DNA of 64,000 bases from Sphingobacterium corticibacter. GTDB lineage: Bacteria; Bacteroidota; Bacteroidia; Sphingobacteriales; Sphingobacteriaceae. The stretch is from contig NZ_QDKG01000004.1 in assembly GCF_003076635.1 (NCBI RefSeq), forward strand, positions 289,661-353,660, read 5' to 3'. Position numbers and translations under genes: made by a program. Shown here one piece after another: positions 17,929 through 27,252 of the stretch; positions within the stretch are counted from its first letter, which is position 1, and each line of letters starts with the position of its first letter. The notes beneath the pieces are model-generated. The model did not search any database and was not told the DNA's origin. It was given only the letters and a program-made list of their open reading frames with translations.

Positions 17929-18447
17929 TTAACCGTTAAATACTTTATTCAAATCGATTCCGCGTTGTTGCGCTACTGTATAGGCATCTCTCATGCTACC
18001 CAATGCTTCGATAGTTGCTTTAACTACGTTGTGTGGGTTAGATGAACCTAATGATTTTGCTAATACGTCTGTAATACCAGCACTCTCCAACACGGCACGC
18101 ATCGCACCGCCGGCAAGTACTCCAGTACCACTTACTGCAGGCTTGATCAAAACAGATCCACCTGAGTATTTGCCTAACTGCTCGTGAGGCACAGTACCAT
18201 GAATGATAGGAACTTTAACCAAGTTCTTTTTCGCGTCATCGATTCCTTTAGTGATCGCTTCAGTAACTTCTTTAGCTTTTCCTAGGCCAAAACCTACGAT
18301 ACCATTTTCGTCACCTACAACAACGATAGCAGAGAAACTGAAGGTACGACCACCTTTAGTTACTTTCGCTACACGCTGAATGCTTACTAAGCGATCTTTC
18401 AATTCCATCTCGCTTGATTTTACTCTTTTAATATTGCTTGTTGACAT
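17929..18447 (-). CDS. rpsE: 30S ribosomal protein S5
   Basis: S5 helps the 30S subunit discriminate tRNAs and unwinds mRNA at entry. The 172-residue protein has the dsRNA-binding N-terminal domain ('[25 protein letters not shown]') and the S5 C-terminal domain ('[19 protein letters not shown]'). Fits the spc order after rplR. Confidence 0.97.
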   Translation of the reverse strand: MSTSNIKRVKSSEMELKDRLVSIQRVAKVTKGGRTFSFSAIVVVGDENGIVGFGLGKAKEVTEAITKGIDDAKKNLVKVPIIHGTVPHEQLGKYSGGSVLIKPAVSGTGVLAGGAMRAVLESAGITDVLAKSLGSSNPHNVVKATIEALGSMRDAYTVAQQRGIDLNKVFNG

Positions 18448-18459
18448 CTCTTCGTTTGA

Positions 18460-18813
18460 TTAAAAGTCTAAACCGCCTTCGCGAGCACCTTCAGCCAATG
18501 ACTTGATACGGCCATGGTACAAATACCCATTACGGTCAAACACTACTTTTTCTACACCTGCAGCTTTTGCTTTCTCAGCAACCATAGTACCTACGGCTTT
18601 AGACTGATCTACTTTGTTGCCTGTTGCAGCAAATTCTTTCGAAATGCTAGAAGCAGACGCCAATGTTTTACCAGTAGTATCGTCGATTACTTGCGCGTAG
18701 ATTGCTTTATTACTTCTGAATACGGTCAAACGTGGACGTGCAGTTGTTCCGGTCAGGTGTTTTCTAATTCCTTTTTTGATTCTCGCTCTGCGAGATAATT
18801 TACTTCCTGCCAT
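18460..18813 (-). CDS. rplR: 50S ribosomal protein L18
   Basis: Binds 5S rRNA in the central protuberance. The 117-residue protein carries '[20 protein letters not shown]' and ends '[27 protein letters not shown]', both family hallmarks. It follows rplF by 5 bases. Confidence 0.97.
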   Translation of the reverse strand: MAGSKLSRRARIKKGIRKHLTGTTARPRLTVFRSNKAIYAQVIDDTTGKTLASASSISKEFAATGNKVDQSKAVGTMVAEKAKAAGVEKVVFDRNGYLYHGRIKSLAEGAREGGLDF

Positions 18814-18818
18814 CGTTA

Positions 18819-19373
18819 TTATTTTTTAGCTGATTTACCTGCTTTTCTTCTTAACACTTCGCCAGCAAACTTGATACCTTTACCTTTGTATGGTTCTGGT
18901 TTGCGTAGGCTACGGATCTTAGCCGCTACTTGACCGATCAATTGCTTGTCAGTAGATTCCAACGTGATCGTTGGGTTCTTACCTTTATCGGCAGTAGTTG
19001 TAACGGTGATCTCTTTTGGCAGTACGAAAACGATCTGGTGCGAGAAACCTAAAGTTAACTCTAGTGTATTACCATTGGCAGCGGCACGGTAACCCACACC
19101 TACCAATTCTTGCGTAGTTTTGTACCCTTCTGTAACACCAACAACCATGTTGTTGATCAATGCGCGGTAAAGACCGTGCAAAGCTTTGTGTCTTTTTTGT
19201 TCAGTAGGACGAGTTACGACGATATTACCATCTTCTTGACTAACGGTAATGTCGCTATCTACCTGCTGCAGTAATTCTCCTTTTGGCCCTTTTACTGTTA
19301 CCAGATTCTTATCTGATACAGTTACCGTCACACCCGCAGGGATGGCGATAGGCGCTTTTCCAATTCTTGACAT
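18819..19373 (-). CDS. rplF: 50S ribosomal protein L6
   Basis: A large-subunit protein near the factor-binding site. The 184-residue sequence has the two repeated L6 domains and the C-terminal signature '[22 protein letters not shown]'. It follows rpsH by 20 bases. Confidence 0.97.
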   Translation of the reverse strand: MSRIGKAPIAIPAGVTVTVSDKNLVTVKGPKGELLQQVDSDITVSQEDGNIVVTRPTEQKRHKALHGLYRALINNMVVGVTEGYKTTQELVGVGYRAAANGNTLELTLGFSHQIVFVLPKEITVTTTADKGKNPTITLESTDKQLIGQVAAKIRSLRKPEPYKGKGIKFAGEVLRRKAGKSAKK

Positions 19374-19393
19374 TTCTTCGTGTTTTTCCTAGA

Positions 19394-19792
19394 TTAATAA
19401 ACGTAACATAAAACCTCACCACCAACGTTCTGAACGCGAGCTTCTTTATCTGTCATCACTCCTTTAGAAGTGGACAAGATGGCGATACCCAAACCGTTCA
19501 ACACGCGAGGCATGTTTTCAACACTTGCATACTTTCTTAAACCAGGTTTACTCACACGTGTCAAGGTGCGAATAGCCGAGATTTTGCTAACTGGGTGGTA
19601 CTTCAAAGCTACTTTGATCGCGCCTTGAGGACCTTCCTCTACGAATTTGTAATTAGCAATGTAACCTTTATCAAAGAGAACTTTAGTAATTTCTTTTTTA
19701 AGGTTCGATGCAGGAATTTCAACAACCCTGTGGTTGGCCTTGATGGCATTCCTTACTCGTGTAAGGTAATCCGCTATTGGATCTGTATTCAT
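19394..19792 (-). CDS. rpsH: 30S ribosomal protein S8
   Basis: S8 binds 16S rRNA helix 21 and in E. coli represses the spc operon. The start chosen is the Met of '[16 protein letters not shown]' at 19792, giving 132 residues; the open frame runs seven codons further to 19813 but those are not conserved. The C-terminal '[26 protein letters not shown]' is standard. It is separated from rpsN by an unusually long gap with a strong hairpin. Confidence 0.96.
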   Translation of the reverse strand: MNTDPIADYLTRVRNAIKANHRVVEIPASNLKKEITKVLFDKGYIANYKFVEEGPQGAIKVALKYHPVSKISAIRTLTRVSKPGLRKYASVENMPRVLNGLGIAILSTSKGVMTDKEARVQNVGGEVLCYVY

Positions 19793-19875
19793 TATATAAT
19801 AAAATTGTGACAACGGTTTCCACGGGCTAACCTTAGCTGCGGACCTGTTATCGGTACATAAAATTGCAAAGCAAA

Positions 19876-19910
19876 TGCCCTGATAAGCTATTTACAAGCT
19901 TATCGGGGCA
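19876..19910 (-). promoter_or_regulatory. Intergenic hairpin between rpsN and rpsH
   Basis: A 14-bp stem (19876-19889 with 19897-19910, one G-U pair, loop of 7) in the 139-base gap inside the spc operon. On the minus strand it is followed only by a weak U-rich stretch, so it is more likely an attenuator, processing site or ribosomal-protein binding site than a full terminator. On the plus strand a T8 run follows after 10 bases. Confidence 0.55.
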
Positions 19911-19931
19911 AAAGTAAAGATTTTTTTTAAA

Positions 19932-20201
19932 TTACCAAGAGGCTTTTCTCACTCCCGGGATCTTGCCATCAAGAGCCATCTCACGGAAAGTTACACGAGA
20001 GATACCAAATTGACGCATATATCCTCTAGGACGACCAGTCAATTTACAACGATTGTGCAAACGTACTGGAGAAGCATTCTTAGGCAATTTGTCCAAAGCA
20101 GCATAATCACCGGCAGCTTTTAATTCTGCGCGCTTGTCTGCATACTTTGCAACTAATTTCTGACGCTTAATTTCGCGTGCTTTTACACCTTCTCTAGCCA
20201 T
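19932..20201 (-). CDS. rpsN: 30S ribosomal protein S14 (long, zinc-free type)
   Basis: An 89-residue S14 of the long type; the zinc-ribbon CxxC pairs of the short type are missing (only one Cys, in '[13 protein letters not shown]'). The conserved C-terminus '[26 protein letters not shown]' is present. It overlaps the rplE stop region by 8 bases, suggesting coupled translation. Confidence 0.97.
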   Translation of the reverse strand: MAREGVKAREIKRQKLVAKYADKRAELKAAGDYAALDKLPKNASPVRLHNRCKLTGRPRGYMRQFGISRVTFREMALDGKIPGVRKASW

Positions 20202-20763
20202 TGTTGTTGGTATTTTGATTTTTGAATGGTAAACCGAATTGTTTCAATAACTCCAATGCTTCAATGTCATTGTTAGCAGAAGTCACGAAAGTGATATCCA
20301 TACCTTGGATCTTGTTGATCTTATCAATGTTGATCTCAGGGAAGATGATCTGCTCAGTAACACCTAAGTTGTAGTTACCACGACCGTCAAAACCTTTATC
20401 ATTGATACCGCGGAAGTCACGGATACGTGGCAATGATACAGAGATCAAACGATCAAGGAATTCATACATGGTGTTGTCACGTAATGTTACGCGAGCACCA
20501 ACAGGCATACCTTTACGCAACTTGAAGTTGGAGATATCTTTCTTAGATTTAGTAGATACTGCTTGCTGACCAGTAATCATTGTCAACTCTGCTACTGCAT
20601 TGTCGATCAATTTCTTGTCTGCTGTCGCAGCGCCTACACCTTGAGATACAACAATCTTCTGCAGTTTAGGAACTTGCATCACGCTTTTGTACTGAAATTT
20701 TTCTTTCAGCGAATTACGAATTTCATCCGCATATTTCGCTTTTAATCTTGGTGCGTAAGTCAT
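20194..20763 (-). CDS. rplE: 50S ribosomal protein L5
   Basis: Binds 5S rRNA and contacts the P-site tRNA. The 189-residue protein has '[22 protein letters not shown]', '[21 protein letters not shown]' and '[16 protein letters not shown]'. Start and upstream stop overlap as TAATG. Confidence 0.97.
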   Translation of the reverse strand: MTYAPRLKAKYADEIRNSLKEKFQYKSVMQVPKLQKIVVSQGVGAATADKKLIDNAVAELTMITGQQAVSTKSKKDISNFKLRKGMPVGARVTLRDNTMYEFLDRLISVSLPRIRDFRGINDKGFDGRGNYNLGVTEQIIFPEINIDKINKIQGMDITFVTSANNDIEALELLKQFGLPFKNQNTNNNG

Positions 20764-21107
20764 TATTTAATTTCCTCCCCTGATTTTTTTGCGTAACGAA
20801 CAATTTTACCATCTTCATTAACTCGACGTCCTACGCGAGTAGGCTCTCCTGTTTTAGGATCGATCAAAGTCAAGTTAGAGATATTGATAGCAGCTTCTTT
20901 CTCGATGATACCACCGTTAGGATTTGCTGCACTAGGTTTAGTGTGTTTTTTTACGATGTTAGCGCCTTCTACCACGGCTCTGTCTGCATCTACTAAGATC
21001 TGCAATACTTTACCTTGTACACCTTTAGAGTTACCAGCGATAACTTTCACTAAATCTCCTTTTTTAAGTTTGATTTTGTGACTAGTTGTTTTTTTCTTTT
21101 GTGCCAT
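20763..21107 (-). CDS. rplX: 50S ribosomal protein L24
   Basis: An early assembly protein with a KOW motif ('[23 protein letters not shown]', about 15-37). The 114-residue protein has a short lysine-rich N-terminal extension. It is coupled to rplE by a TAATG overlap and lies 2 bases after rplN. Confidence 0.97.
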   Translation of the reverse strand: MAQKKKTTSHKIKLKKGDLVKVIAGNSKGVQGKVLQILVDADRAVVEGANIVKKHTKPSAANPNGGIIEKEAAINISNLTLIDPKTGEPTRVGRRVNEDGKIVRYAKKSGEEIK

Positions 21108-21109
21108 AA

Positions 21110-21478
21110 TTATAAAACCTCCGGTGCTAGTGATACAATCTTCATGAACTGCTTCTCACGTAACTCTCTAGCAACTGGGCCAAAGATACGTGTGCCGCGT
21201 GGCTCATCGTTGTTGTTTAACAATACTGCAGCATTGTCATCGAAACGAATGTAAGAACCATCTTTACGACGGATTTCTTTTTTCGTACGTACTACTACAG
21301 CTTTAGATACTGATCCCTTCTTTACGTTTCCAGAAGGCATCGCGCTTTTTACGGTAACAACAATCTTATCACCGATAGATGCATAACGCTTGCGCGTACC
21401 GCCTAACACACGGATCACTAAAACTTCTTTAGCTCCAGAATTGTCGGCTACATTTAATCTTGATTCCTGTTGTAACAT
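21110..21478 (-). CDS. rplN: 50S ribosomal protein L14
   Basis: A 122-residue intersubunit-face protein. '[20 protein letters not shown]' and '[14 protein letters not shown]' are invariant family blocks. Coupled to rpsQ by a TAATG overlap. Confidence 0.98.
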   Translation of the reverse strand: MLQQESRLNVADNSGAKEVLVIRVLGGTRKRYASIGDKIVVTVKSAMPSGNVKKGSVSKAVVVRTKKEIRRKDGSYIRFDDNAAVLLNNNDEPRGTRIFGPVARELREKQFMKIVSLAPEVL

Positions 21479-21732
21479 TACTTAGCTCTTTCTAAAATTT
21501 CAACCAATCTCCAGTTCTTTGTTTTACTCAGCGGACGAGTTTCCATGATTAATACCGTGTCGCCGATACCGCAGGTATTTGTTTCGTCATGAGCTTTAAA
21601 TTTAGTAGTTTTTTTAACGAACTTACCATAGATCGGGTGTTTCACTTTACGTTCAACCGTTACTACGATAGACTTGTCCATCTTGTTGCTAACTACTAAG
21701 CCGATTCTTGTTTTTCTTAAATTTCTTTCCAT
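21478..21732 (-). CDS. rpsQ: 30S ribosomal protein S17
   Basis: An OB-fold primary 16S-binding protein. The start at 21732 ('[20 protein letters not shown]') gives the normal 84 residues; the longer frame reaching 21819 lies inside rpmC. The motif '[25 protein letters not shown]' is conserved. It starts 13 bases after the rpmC stop. Confidence 0.97.
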   Translation of the reverse strand: MERNLRKTRIGLVVSNKMDKSIVVTVERKVKHPIYGKFVKKTTKFKAHDETNTCGIGDTVLIMETRPLSKTKNWRLVEILERAK

Positions 21733-21745
21733 TTCGACTTTTAAT

Positions 21746-21967
21746 TTATGCCTCAGAGGCTGTTTCTTGTGCTTTCGCTTCGTTTTTACGCTTAGAGATC
21801 TCTGTAGAGAGACGCGCAATGTTTTTGCGAGCTGCTTTGATCACGTTAGGGTTTTCAACAGCTGAAACAGCATGTGCAAATTTCAATTTGTTAAGGGCTG
21901 CCTTCTCTTCTTTAAGTTGAGCTGCAAGATCCTCTTTTGATAATTCTACGATTTCTGAATTTTTCAT
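21746..21967 (-). CDS. rpmC: 50S ribosomal protein L29
   Basis: A two-helix protein of about 73 residues at the exit tunnel, near the SRP and trigger-factor docking site. '[24 protein letters not shown]' and '[14 protein letters not shown]' are typical. A second Met lies one codon upstream at 21970. The gap to rplP is about 90 bases and includes an inverted repeat. Confidence 0.95.
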   Translation of the reverse strand: MKNSEIVELSKEDLAAQLKEEKAALNKLKFAHAVSAVENPNVIKAARKNIARLSTEISKRKNEAKAQETASEA

Positions 21968-22006
21968 CATGTCTAATTTTACCGGGTTATCGCTGATTTA
22001 TAGAAT

Positions 22007-22031
22007 GGCTTGTGGGTAACGGCCACAAGCC
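22007..22031 (-). promoter_or_regulatory. Hairpin between rplP and rpmC
   Basis: A 9-bp inverted repeat, GGCTTGTGG with CCACAAGCC, separated by 7 bases, in the 90-base gap within the S10 part of the operon. There is no U-tract on the minus strand, so processing or regulation is likelier than termination. Confidence 0.4.
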
Positions 22032-22057
22032 TTAATCGTTGACATTACCGATGATTA

Positions 22058-22480
22058 TTATGCTTCTACGTAATCTCTACGTATCACAAACTTGGTTTGA
22101 ACCGGTAATTTCTGAGCTGCTAGGCGCAATGCTTCTTTGGCAATTTCCAAAGATACACCTTCTGCTTCGAATAACATCCGGCCTGGGCGTACAACTGCCA
22201 CCCAATACTCAGGAGCACCCTTACCTTTACCCATACGTACCTCTGCAGGTTTTTTGGTAACAGGCTTGTCAGGGAAAATGCGGATCCATACTTGACCCTC
22301 ACGTTTCATGAAACGAGTAACCGCGATACGCGCTGCCTCGATCTGACGACTGGTGATCCATGCTGGTTCCAATGATTTGATACCGAAAGATCCGAAAGCC
22401 AACTCTGCTCCACGAGTAGCGTTGCCTTTCATGCGGCCTTTCTGCATCTTTCTGAACTTCGTTCTTTTTGGCTGTAACAT
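22058..22480 (-). CDS. rplP: 50S ribosomal protein L16
   Basis: A 140-residue A-site-proximal protein. '[19 protein letters not shown]', '[20 protein letters not shown]' and '[12 protein letters not shown]' are the standard blocks. Preceded by rpsC with a 59-base gap. Confidence 0.97.
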   Translation of the reverse strand: MLQPKRTKFRKMQKGRMKGNATRGAELAFGSFGIKSLEPAWITSRQIEAARIAVTRFMKREGQVWIRIFPDKPVTKKPAEVRMGKGKGAPEYWVAVVRPGRMLFEAEGVSLEIAKEALRLAAQKLPVQTKFVIRRDYVEA

Positions 22481-22539
22481 GTTCGTATTCTGTTTAAGTC
22501 TGCATCACGCAGACACTTACTTTAATCTAAAATTATTAA

Positions 22540-23334
22540 TTATCCTCTTTTAGCACCTGCGCCACCGCGGTTGTTGTTGCCACCACGTCCGCCATCACGA
22601 CGTCCGCCACGAGCACCACCACGATTGTCACGACGATCGCCAGCACCTTCGTTGCCGCCGCGTGTTTTGGTGTTAGCGCCTTGTCCGATGTTCGGAGAAA
22701 GATCACGTTTACCATACACTTCGCCTTTACAGATCCACACTTTTACACCAATCTTACCATAAGTAGTCAAGGCTTCAGCTAATGCATAATCAATATCTGC
22801 ACGTAGCGTGTGTAGAGGAGTTCTTCCTTCTTTGTACTGCTCGGTACGTGCCATCTCAGCACCACCTAAACGACCAGAACACATAATCTTGATACCTTCG
22901 GCACCCATACGCATCGTAGCTGCAATAGTTGTCTTCATGGCGCGACGGAAAGAAATCCTTGCTTCCAATTGTTTAGCGACACCTTCTGCTACCAATTTAG
23001 CGTCAAGCTCTGGGCGTTTGATCTCGAAAATGTTGATTTGAACATCCTTTTTAGTCAGTTTTTTCAACTCTTCTTTGATCTTATCCACTTCTTGACCACC
23101 TTTACCGATAACGATACCTGGACGTGCTGTATGGATCGTAACTGTGATGCGTTTAAGTGTTCTTTCGATAACCACTTTCGCTACGCCACCTTTAGCGATA
23201 CGTACAGAAAGATATTTTCTGATTTTCTCGTCTTCAACTAATTTATCGGAATAGTTGTTGCCTCCGAACCAATTAGAATCCCATCCTTTGATGATTCCTA
23301 ATCTGCTACCTATTGGATTTGCTTTTTGTCCCAT
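22540..23334 (-). CDS. rpsC: 30S ribosomal protein S3 with RGG-rich tail
   Basis: S3 lines the mRNA entry tunnel. The KH domain ('[23 protein letters not shown]', about 64-86) and the C-terminal domain ending near '[13 protein letters not shown]' are normal. The last 45 residues or so are a low-complexity stretch rich in Gly, Arg, Asn and Asp with repeated RGG and RRDG units. E. coli S3 has a shorter tail without RGG units. Confidence 0.97.
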   Translation of the reverse strand: MGQKANPIGSRLGIIKGWDSNWFGGNNYSDKLVEDEKIRKYLSVRIAKGGVAKVVIERTLKRITVTIHTARPGIVIGKGGQEVDKIKEELKKLTKKDVQINIFEIKRPELDAKLVAEGVAKQLEARISFRRAMKTTIAATMRMGAEGIKIMCSGRLGGAEMARTEQYKEGRTPLHTLRADIDYALAEALTTYGKIGVKVWICKGEVYGKRDLSPNIGQGANTKTRGGNEGAGDRRDNRGGARGGRRDGGRGGNNNRGGAGAKRG

Positions 23335-23347
23335 TCTTGTATATAAA

Positions 23348-23779
23348 TTAGTTGTTAACGTTTTTTAAACTATCTACTACCAAAGTCACGTGATTCGAAC
23401 GTTTGCGAATTCTATAGCCACGACCTTGTGGAGCTGGGCGCAATCTTTTCAATTGACGACCACCACCTACAGATACTTCTTTTACATACAAAGTGCTATC
23501 TTCTACTGTAGCGCCTTCATTACTAGTTTCCCAGTTTTTGATCGCCGACAATAATAGTTTTTCAACACGAATAGCAGCTTCTTTACCTGTATGCTTCAAG
23601 ATGTAAAGAGCGTTTTCTACTTTTTCACCACGAATCAGATCCACTACCAAACGCATTTTGCGCGGAGAGGTAGGGCAGTTCAACAATTTGGCAGTAGAAG
23701 CTCCTCCTACTTGAGCTTTTTCCTGCTCTTTGCGCTGTCTAATTAAGACAGATTTTTTGAGTTTTTTTGTTGCTTCCAT
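23348..23779 (-). CDS. rplV: 50S ribosomal protein L22
   Basis: L22 lines the exit tunnel and is a site of macrolide resistance. The 143-residue protein has '[24 protein letters not shown]' and the tunnel hairpin '[21 protein letters not shown]'. About 30 extra residues rich in Lys and Gln precede the usual N-terminus. The start at 23779 lies 6 bases after rpsS. Confidence 0.97.
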   Translation of the reverse strand: MEATKKLKKSVLIRQRKEQEKAQVGGASTAKLLNCPTSPRKMRLVVDLIRGEKVENALYILKHTGKEAAIRVEKLLLSAIKNWETSNEGATVEDSTLYVKEVSVGGGRQLKRLRPAPQGRGYRIRKRSNHVTLVVDSLKNVNN

Positions 23780-23785
23780 TACCTA

Positions 23786-24052
23786 TTATTTTTTCTTTTC
23801 TGCGTGGCCTCTGAATGTACGCGTAGGTGCAAACTCACCAAGCTTGTGACCAACCATATTTTCCGTTACATAAACAGGGATAAATTTATTCCCGTTGTGC
23901 ACTGCGAAGGTATGGCCCACAAAATCAGGTGAAATCATAGATCTACGAGACCAAGTTTTGATAACTGATTTTTTGTTTGTTTCATTCATAGAAAGAACTT
24001 TTCTTTCTAAGTTGTGATCGATATAAGGACCTTTTTTAATTGAACGAGCCAT
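23786..24052 (-). CDS. rpsS: 30S ribosomal protein S19
   Basis: An 88-residue head protein that pairs with S13. '[20 protein letters not shown]', '[21 protein letters not shown]' and '[17 protein letters not shown]' are conserved. Coupled to rplB by a TAATG overlap. Confidence 0.98.
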   Translation of the reverse strand: MARSIKKGPYIDHNLERKVLSMNETNKKSVIKTWSRRSMISPDFVGHTFAVHNGNKFIPVYVTENMVGHKLGEFAPTRTFRGHAEKKK

Positions 24053-24879
24053 TATTTTTTCCTTCTTTCAATGATGTAACGATTCGATGTTTTCTTCTTG
24101 TAGCGTGTTTTGTAACCTTTCGCTAACACACCTGTACGTGAGCGTGGGTGACCTCCAGATGAACGGCCTTCACCACCACCCATAGGGTGATCAACCGGGT
24201 TCATAGCTACACCACGAACGCGAGGACGACGGCCTAACCAACGTTTACGACCTGCTTTACCCAATACTTCGTTAGAACGCTCGGCGTTAGAAACCGAACC
24301 TACTGTAGCAACACAAGTAGAAAGGATCATACGAGTCTCGCCAGAAGGCAATTTGATAATCGCATATTTGCCATCACGCGCTGATAATTGAGCGTATGTA
24401 CCAGCAGAACGAGCGATCGAACCACCTTGACCTGGATTCAACTCGATGTTGTGAATGATCGAACCCAAAGGAATTTTTGCCAATGGCAAGGTATTTCCAA
24501 TTTCTGGGGCTACTGACTCACCTGCTACTACAGTCATGCCTACTGTTAAACCAGCTGGAGCAAGGATGTAGCGTTTCTCACCATCTGCGTAGTGCAACAA
24601 AGCAATACGTGCTGTACGATTTGGATCGTACTCGATAGTAGCAACATTTGCAGGGATATCTTTTTTATCGCGTTTGAAATCTATTAATCGGTACACTTTT
24701 TTGTGTCCCCCACCGATATAACGCATAGTCATTTTACCGGATTTATTACGACCGCCTGATCTTTTGTTAGATCCTACTGTCAACGACTTTTCAGGGACGT
24801 TAGTAGTCACATCAGAGTAGTCTGCACCAACTCTGAAACGTGTACCAGGGGTTACCGGTTTGAATCTTTTAACTGCCAT
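24052..24879 (-). CDS. rplB: 50S ribosomal protein L2
   Basis: A 275-residue large-subunit core protein needed for subunit association and peptidyl transfer. The peptidyl-transferase-proximal '[21 protein letters not shown]' (His conserved) is intact. Follows rplW by 6 bases. Confidence 0.98.
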   Translation of the reverse strand: MAVKRFKPVTPGTRFRVGADYSDVTTNVPEKSLTVGSNKRSGGRNKSGKMTMRYIGGGHKKVYRLIDFKRDKKDIPANVATIEYDPNRTARIALLHYADGEKRYILAPAGLTVGMTVVAGESVAPEIGNTLPLAKIPLGSIIHNIELNPGQGGSIARSAGTYAQLSARDGKYAIIKLPSGETRMILSTCVATVGSVSNAERSNEVLGKAGRKRWLGRRPRVRGVAMNPVDHPMGGGEGRSSGGHPRSRTGVLAKGYKTRYKKKTSNRYIIERRKK

Positions 24880-24885
24880 TTCTTA

Positions 24886-25176
24886 TTATAGTGTAGTGTA
24901 AAAGTCAATAGTATCGCCATCTTTCACAGTGATGACGGCTTTTTTGTACTTAGGAGCTCTACCAGATACGTTTCCAGCTTTTGTGAAACGGCTTTTAGCT
25001 TTACCTGCTACGACCATGGTATTCACGCCCACAACAGTTACACCAAACATCGCTTCGATAGCTTCTTTGATCTGGATTTTATTAGCTCTATGATCTACTT
25101 TGAAAGCATAACGGTTTTGTTTTTCCGTCAAGATTGAAGCTTTCTCAGTTAAGACTGGTTTTTTGATAATTTCCAT
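24886..25176 (-). CDS. rplW: 50S ribosomal protein L23
   Basis: A 96-residue exit-tunnel protein and docking site for trigger factor. 'IKKPVLTEKASILTEKQNRYAFKVD' and 'ANKIQIKEAIEAMFGVTV' are family blocks. Lies 2 bases after rplD. Confidence 0.97.
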   Translation of the reverse strand: MEIIKKPVLTEKASILTEKQNRYAFKVDHRANKIQIKEAIEAMFGVTVVGVNTMVVAGKAKSRFTKAGNVSGRAPKYKKAVITVKDGDTIDFYTTL

Positions 25177-25178
25177 AA

Positions 25179-25808
25179 TTACTTAGCGAATGCCTCCTCC
25201 AAAGTTTTTACAGAATCTGTCGTCAACACAAGTTTCGTTGCGTTCAATACATCGTATGTATTCAACTCAGAAGCAACGATTACTTTTGCTTTCTTCAAGT
25301 TTCTGCTTGATAAATAAACATTGTTATTGTATGCTGGCAATACCAATAAGGTTTTGTCATCAGCAATGTTCAATGCGTTTACTAAAGCCAAGTAGTTTTT
25401 AGTTTTGATGGTATCGAAATTGATTTCGTCCAACACAACTACATTATTTTCTTGTGCTTTGTAGCTCAACGCTGATTTACGTGCCAATTGTTTCAATTTT
25501 TTATTCAATTTGAAAGAATAGTCACGTGGTTGAGGACCGAATACACGACCACCACCATTGAACAAAGGAGATTTGATAGAGCCCGCACGAGCACCACCTG
25601 TACCTTTTTGCTTGTGTAATTTGCGGGTAGAACCAGCAATCTCATTACGTTGTTTTGATTTGTGTGTTCCCTGGCGTTGGTTCGCTAAGTACTGTTTCAC
25701 ATCCAAATAGATCGCATGGTCGCTTGGCTTAACACCGAATACCGACTCAGGAAGCTGCACCTTGGCACCTGTTTCTTTTCCTGATAAATTAAATACGTTA
25801 ATTTCCAT
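25179..25808 (-). CDS. rplD: 50S ribosomal protein L4
   Basis: A 209-residue tunnel-wall protein and in E. coli the repressor of the S10 operon. The extended loop '[35 protein letters not shown]' region is present (about 65-99). Follows rplC by 6 bases. Confidence 0.97.
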   Translation of the reverse strand: MEINVFNLSGKETGAKVQLPESVFGVKPSDHAIYLDVKQYLANQRQGTHKSKQRNEIAGSTRKLHKQKGTGGARAGSIKSPLFNGGGRVFGPQPRDYSFKLNKKLKQLARKSALSYKAQENNVVVLDEINFDTIKTKNYLALVNALNIADDKTLLVLPAYNNNVYLSSRNLKKAKVIVASELNTYDVLNATKLVLTTDSVKTLEEAFAK

Positions 25809-25814
25809 CTCTCT

Positions 25815-26432
25815 CTACTTGTCTACGATTACATAAGAACCTTTGGCTCCAGGAATGGAACCACTAACCACGATTAGGTTTTGCTCAGGGTAAACTTTCA
25901 ACACCTGAAGGTTTTGAACTTTTACTCTCTCACCACCTGTACGACCCGCCATACGCATCCCTTTGAATACGCGTGAAGGCCAAGATGAAGCACCTAATGA
26001 ACCTGGTGCACGCAGTCTGTTGTGCTGACCGTGAGTCGCACCACCTACACCACCAAAGCCATGACGCTTCATTACACCTTGAAAACCTTTACCTTTAGAA
26101 GTACCGACTACGTCGACAAACTCGCCTTCTTCGAATAAAGTTACATCTACAGTGTCTCCTAGTGCTTTCTCATCTTCGAAAGTTTTGAATTCCACTAGTT
26201 TACGCTTAGGAGCCACTCCCGCTTTTGCGAAGTGTCCTTTTAGAGGAGCTGACGTATTCTTTTCCTTAGCATCATCATAGCCAAGTTGAATAGCAGAATA
26301 GCCATCTTTCTCTACCGTACGTATCTGCGTTACCACGCACGGCCCAGCCTCGATTACTGTACAAGGGATATTCTTCCCTTCTGTACTGAACAGGCTGGTC
26401 ATTCCTACTTTTTTACCAATAATTCCTGACAT
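25815..26432 (-). CDS. rplC: 50S ribosomal protein L3
   Basis: A 205-residue early assembly protein. '[20 protein letters not shown]' and the long loop '[30 protein letters not shown]' are conserved. It is the first gene of this ribosomal run. rpsJ, which usually precedes rplC, is absent; the upstream 289 bases hold only a promoter and leader, then an unrelated divergent gene. Confidence 0.97.
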   Translation of the reverse strand: MSGIIGKKVGMTSLFSTEGKNIPCTVIEAGPCVVTQIRTVEKDGYSAIQLGYDDAKEKNTSAPLKGHFAKAGVAPKRKLVEFKTFEDEKALGDTVDVTLFEEGEFVDVVGTSKGKGFQGVMKRHGFGGVGGATHGQHNRLRAPGSLGASSWPSRVFKGMRMAGRTGGERVKVQNLQVLKVYPEQNLIVVSGSIPGAKGSYVIVDK

Positions 26433-26461
26433 GTTATAAAATAAATTAATTAAACGTCCAT

Positions 26462-26479
26462 CGAAGCAGTAGGGCTTCG
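26462..26479 (-). promoter_or_regulatory. Leader hairpin in the rplC 5' UTR
   Basis: CGAAGC and GCTTCG pair across a 6-base loop in the roughly 70-base leader between the predicted transcription start and rplC. It could be a ribosomal-protein binding site; this is inference. Confidence 0.35.
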
Positions 26480-26510
26480 CTCAAGACACACTTCCCCCAT
26501 TTAGGGTTTG

Positions 26511-26541
26511 CAAAGGTATACAATTTGTTATAACTATCAAA
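26511..26541 (-). promoter_or_regulatory. Promoter of the rplC ribosomal operon
   Basis: On the minus strand TTTG (26538-26541), exactly 19 bases of spacer, then TACCTTTG (26511-26518). This is a full match to the Bacteroidota consensus TTTG-N19-TAnnTTTG. The expected start is near 26504, giving a leader of about 70 bases. Confidence 0.82.
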
Positions 26542-26684
26542 TAGTTAGTGTATTATTTTTTAAAAGTTATTCTTCTTCCGCATTTCTGTCAAACGGTAAT
26601 GTTCAGGGATCAGCCTGATCAATTCAAGAAAAATAAAAGAAGATTACAAAAATATGCTGACATACTGTTGTCATTTTCAGGTCG

Positions 26685-26692
26685 TAGGTTTG
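26685..26692 (+). promoter_or_regulatory. -7 element upstream of the DinB gene
   Basis: TAGGTTTG matches TAnnTTTG, 29 bases before the start codon. The nearest TTG upstream (26668-26670) is closer than usual. Confidence 0.35.
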
Positions 26693-26721
26693 CAGCATAC
26701 ATTTATCAATAACATATTATC

Positions 26722-27198
26722 ATGAGCACATCACTTATCTCAAAACATGACTTATTAACCCACTGGCTTGGACATCGTAACCTGACGCGCCGCGTCATTG
26801 AGAAGTTTCCAGAAGATCAATTATTCACCTTCCACGTCGAAAACATGCGGACCTTTGCAGATCTTATTAAAGAATTGCTTAGCCTAGCTGTACCGGGACT
26901 GGAAGGCATCGTACATCAGGAAACTAAACCCTACGATCACGATTTGCCTTATAATACTAAGGAAGCATTATTGCAAGCGTGGGACGAGGCAACCCCACAA
27001 ATTGAAAAGTTGTTCCTACAGATTCCTGAAGAGCGCTTTCCAGAAGATTACAATTTATTTGGGCAGTACAATTTCCCAATCATTTACAACATCCTATATT
27101 TTATCGACAACGAAGTACATCACCGCGGACAGGGTTTTGTGTATTTACGCATGTTGGGGATCGAACCGCCTTTTTTCTGGGATCGTGAAAAGAATTAG
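26722..27198 (+). CDS. DinB-family protein
   Basis: A 158-residue four-helix DinB-fold protein. The N-terminal 'HWLGHRNLTRRVIEKFPEDQL' and C-terminal 'NEVHHRGQGFVYLRMLGIEPP' carry the histidines that form the metal site in this family. Members include metal-dependent thiol transferases and proteins of unknown role. It is convergent with a WYL-type regulator, a frequent neighbour of DinB-fold genes. The substrate cannot be named. Confidence 0.85.
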   Translation: MSTSLISKHDLLTHWLGHRNLTRRVIEKFPEDQLFTFHVENMRTFADLIKELLSLAVPGLEGIVHQETKPYDHDLPYNTKEALLQAWDEATPQIEKLFLQIPEERFPEDYNLFGQYNFPIIYNILYFIDNEVHHRGQGFVYLRMLGIEPPFFWDREKN

Positions 27199-27217
27199 AC
27201 TTTATCAATAATTACGG

Positions 27218-27252
27218 ATAGGAGCTTTGCTTGGCGAAGCTCCTATTTTTTT
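27218..27252 (+). terminator. Intrinsic terminator of the DinB gene
   Basis: A 13-bp stem (27218-27230 with 27234-27246, one G-U pair, loop TTG) followed by a run of T to 27252. It overlaps the last base positions of the convergent WYL gene. Confidence 0.9.

Noticed and set aside
22571..22762. Pro/Arg-rich plus-strand ORF opposite the rpsC tail
   Set aside because: Antisense of the RGG tail; composition follows from the S3 coding sequence.
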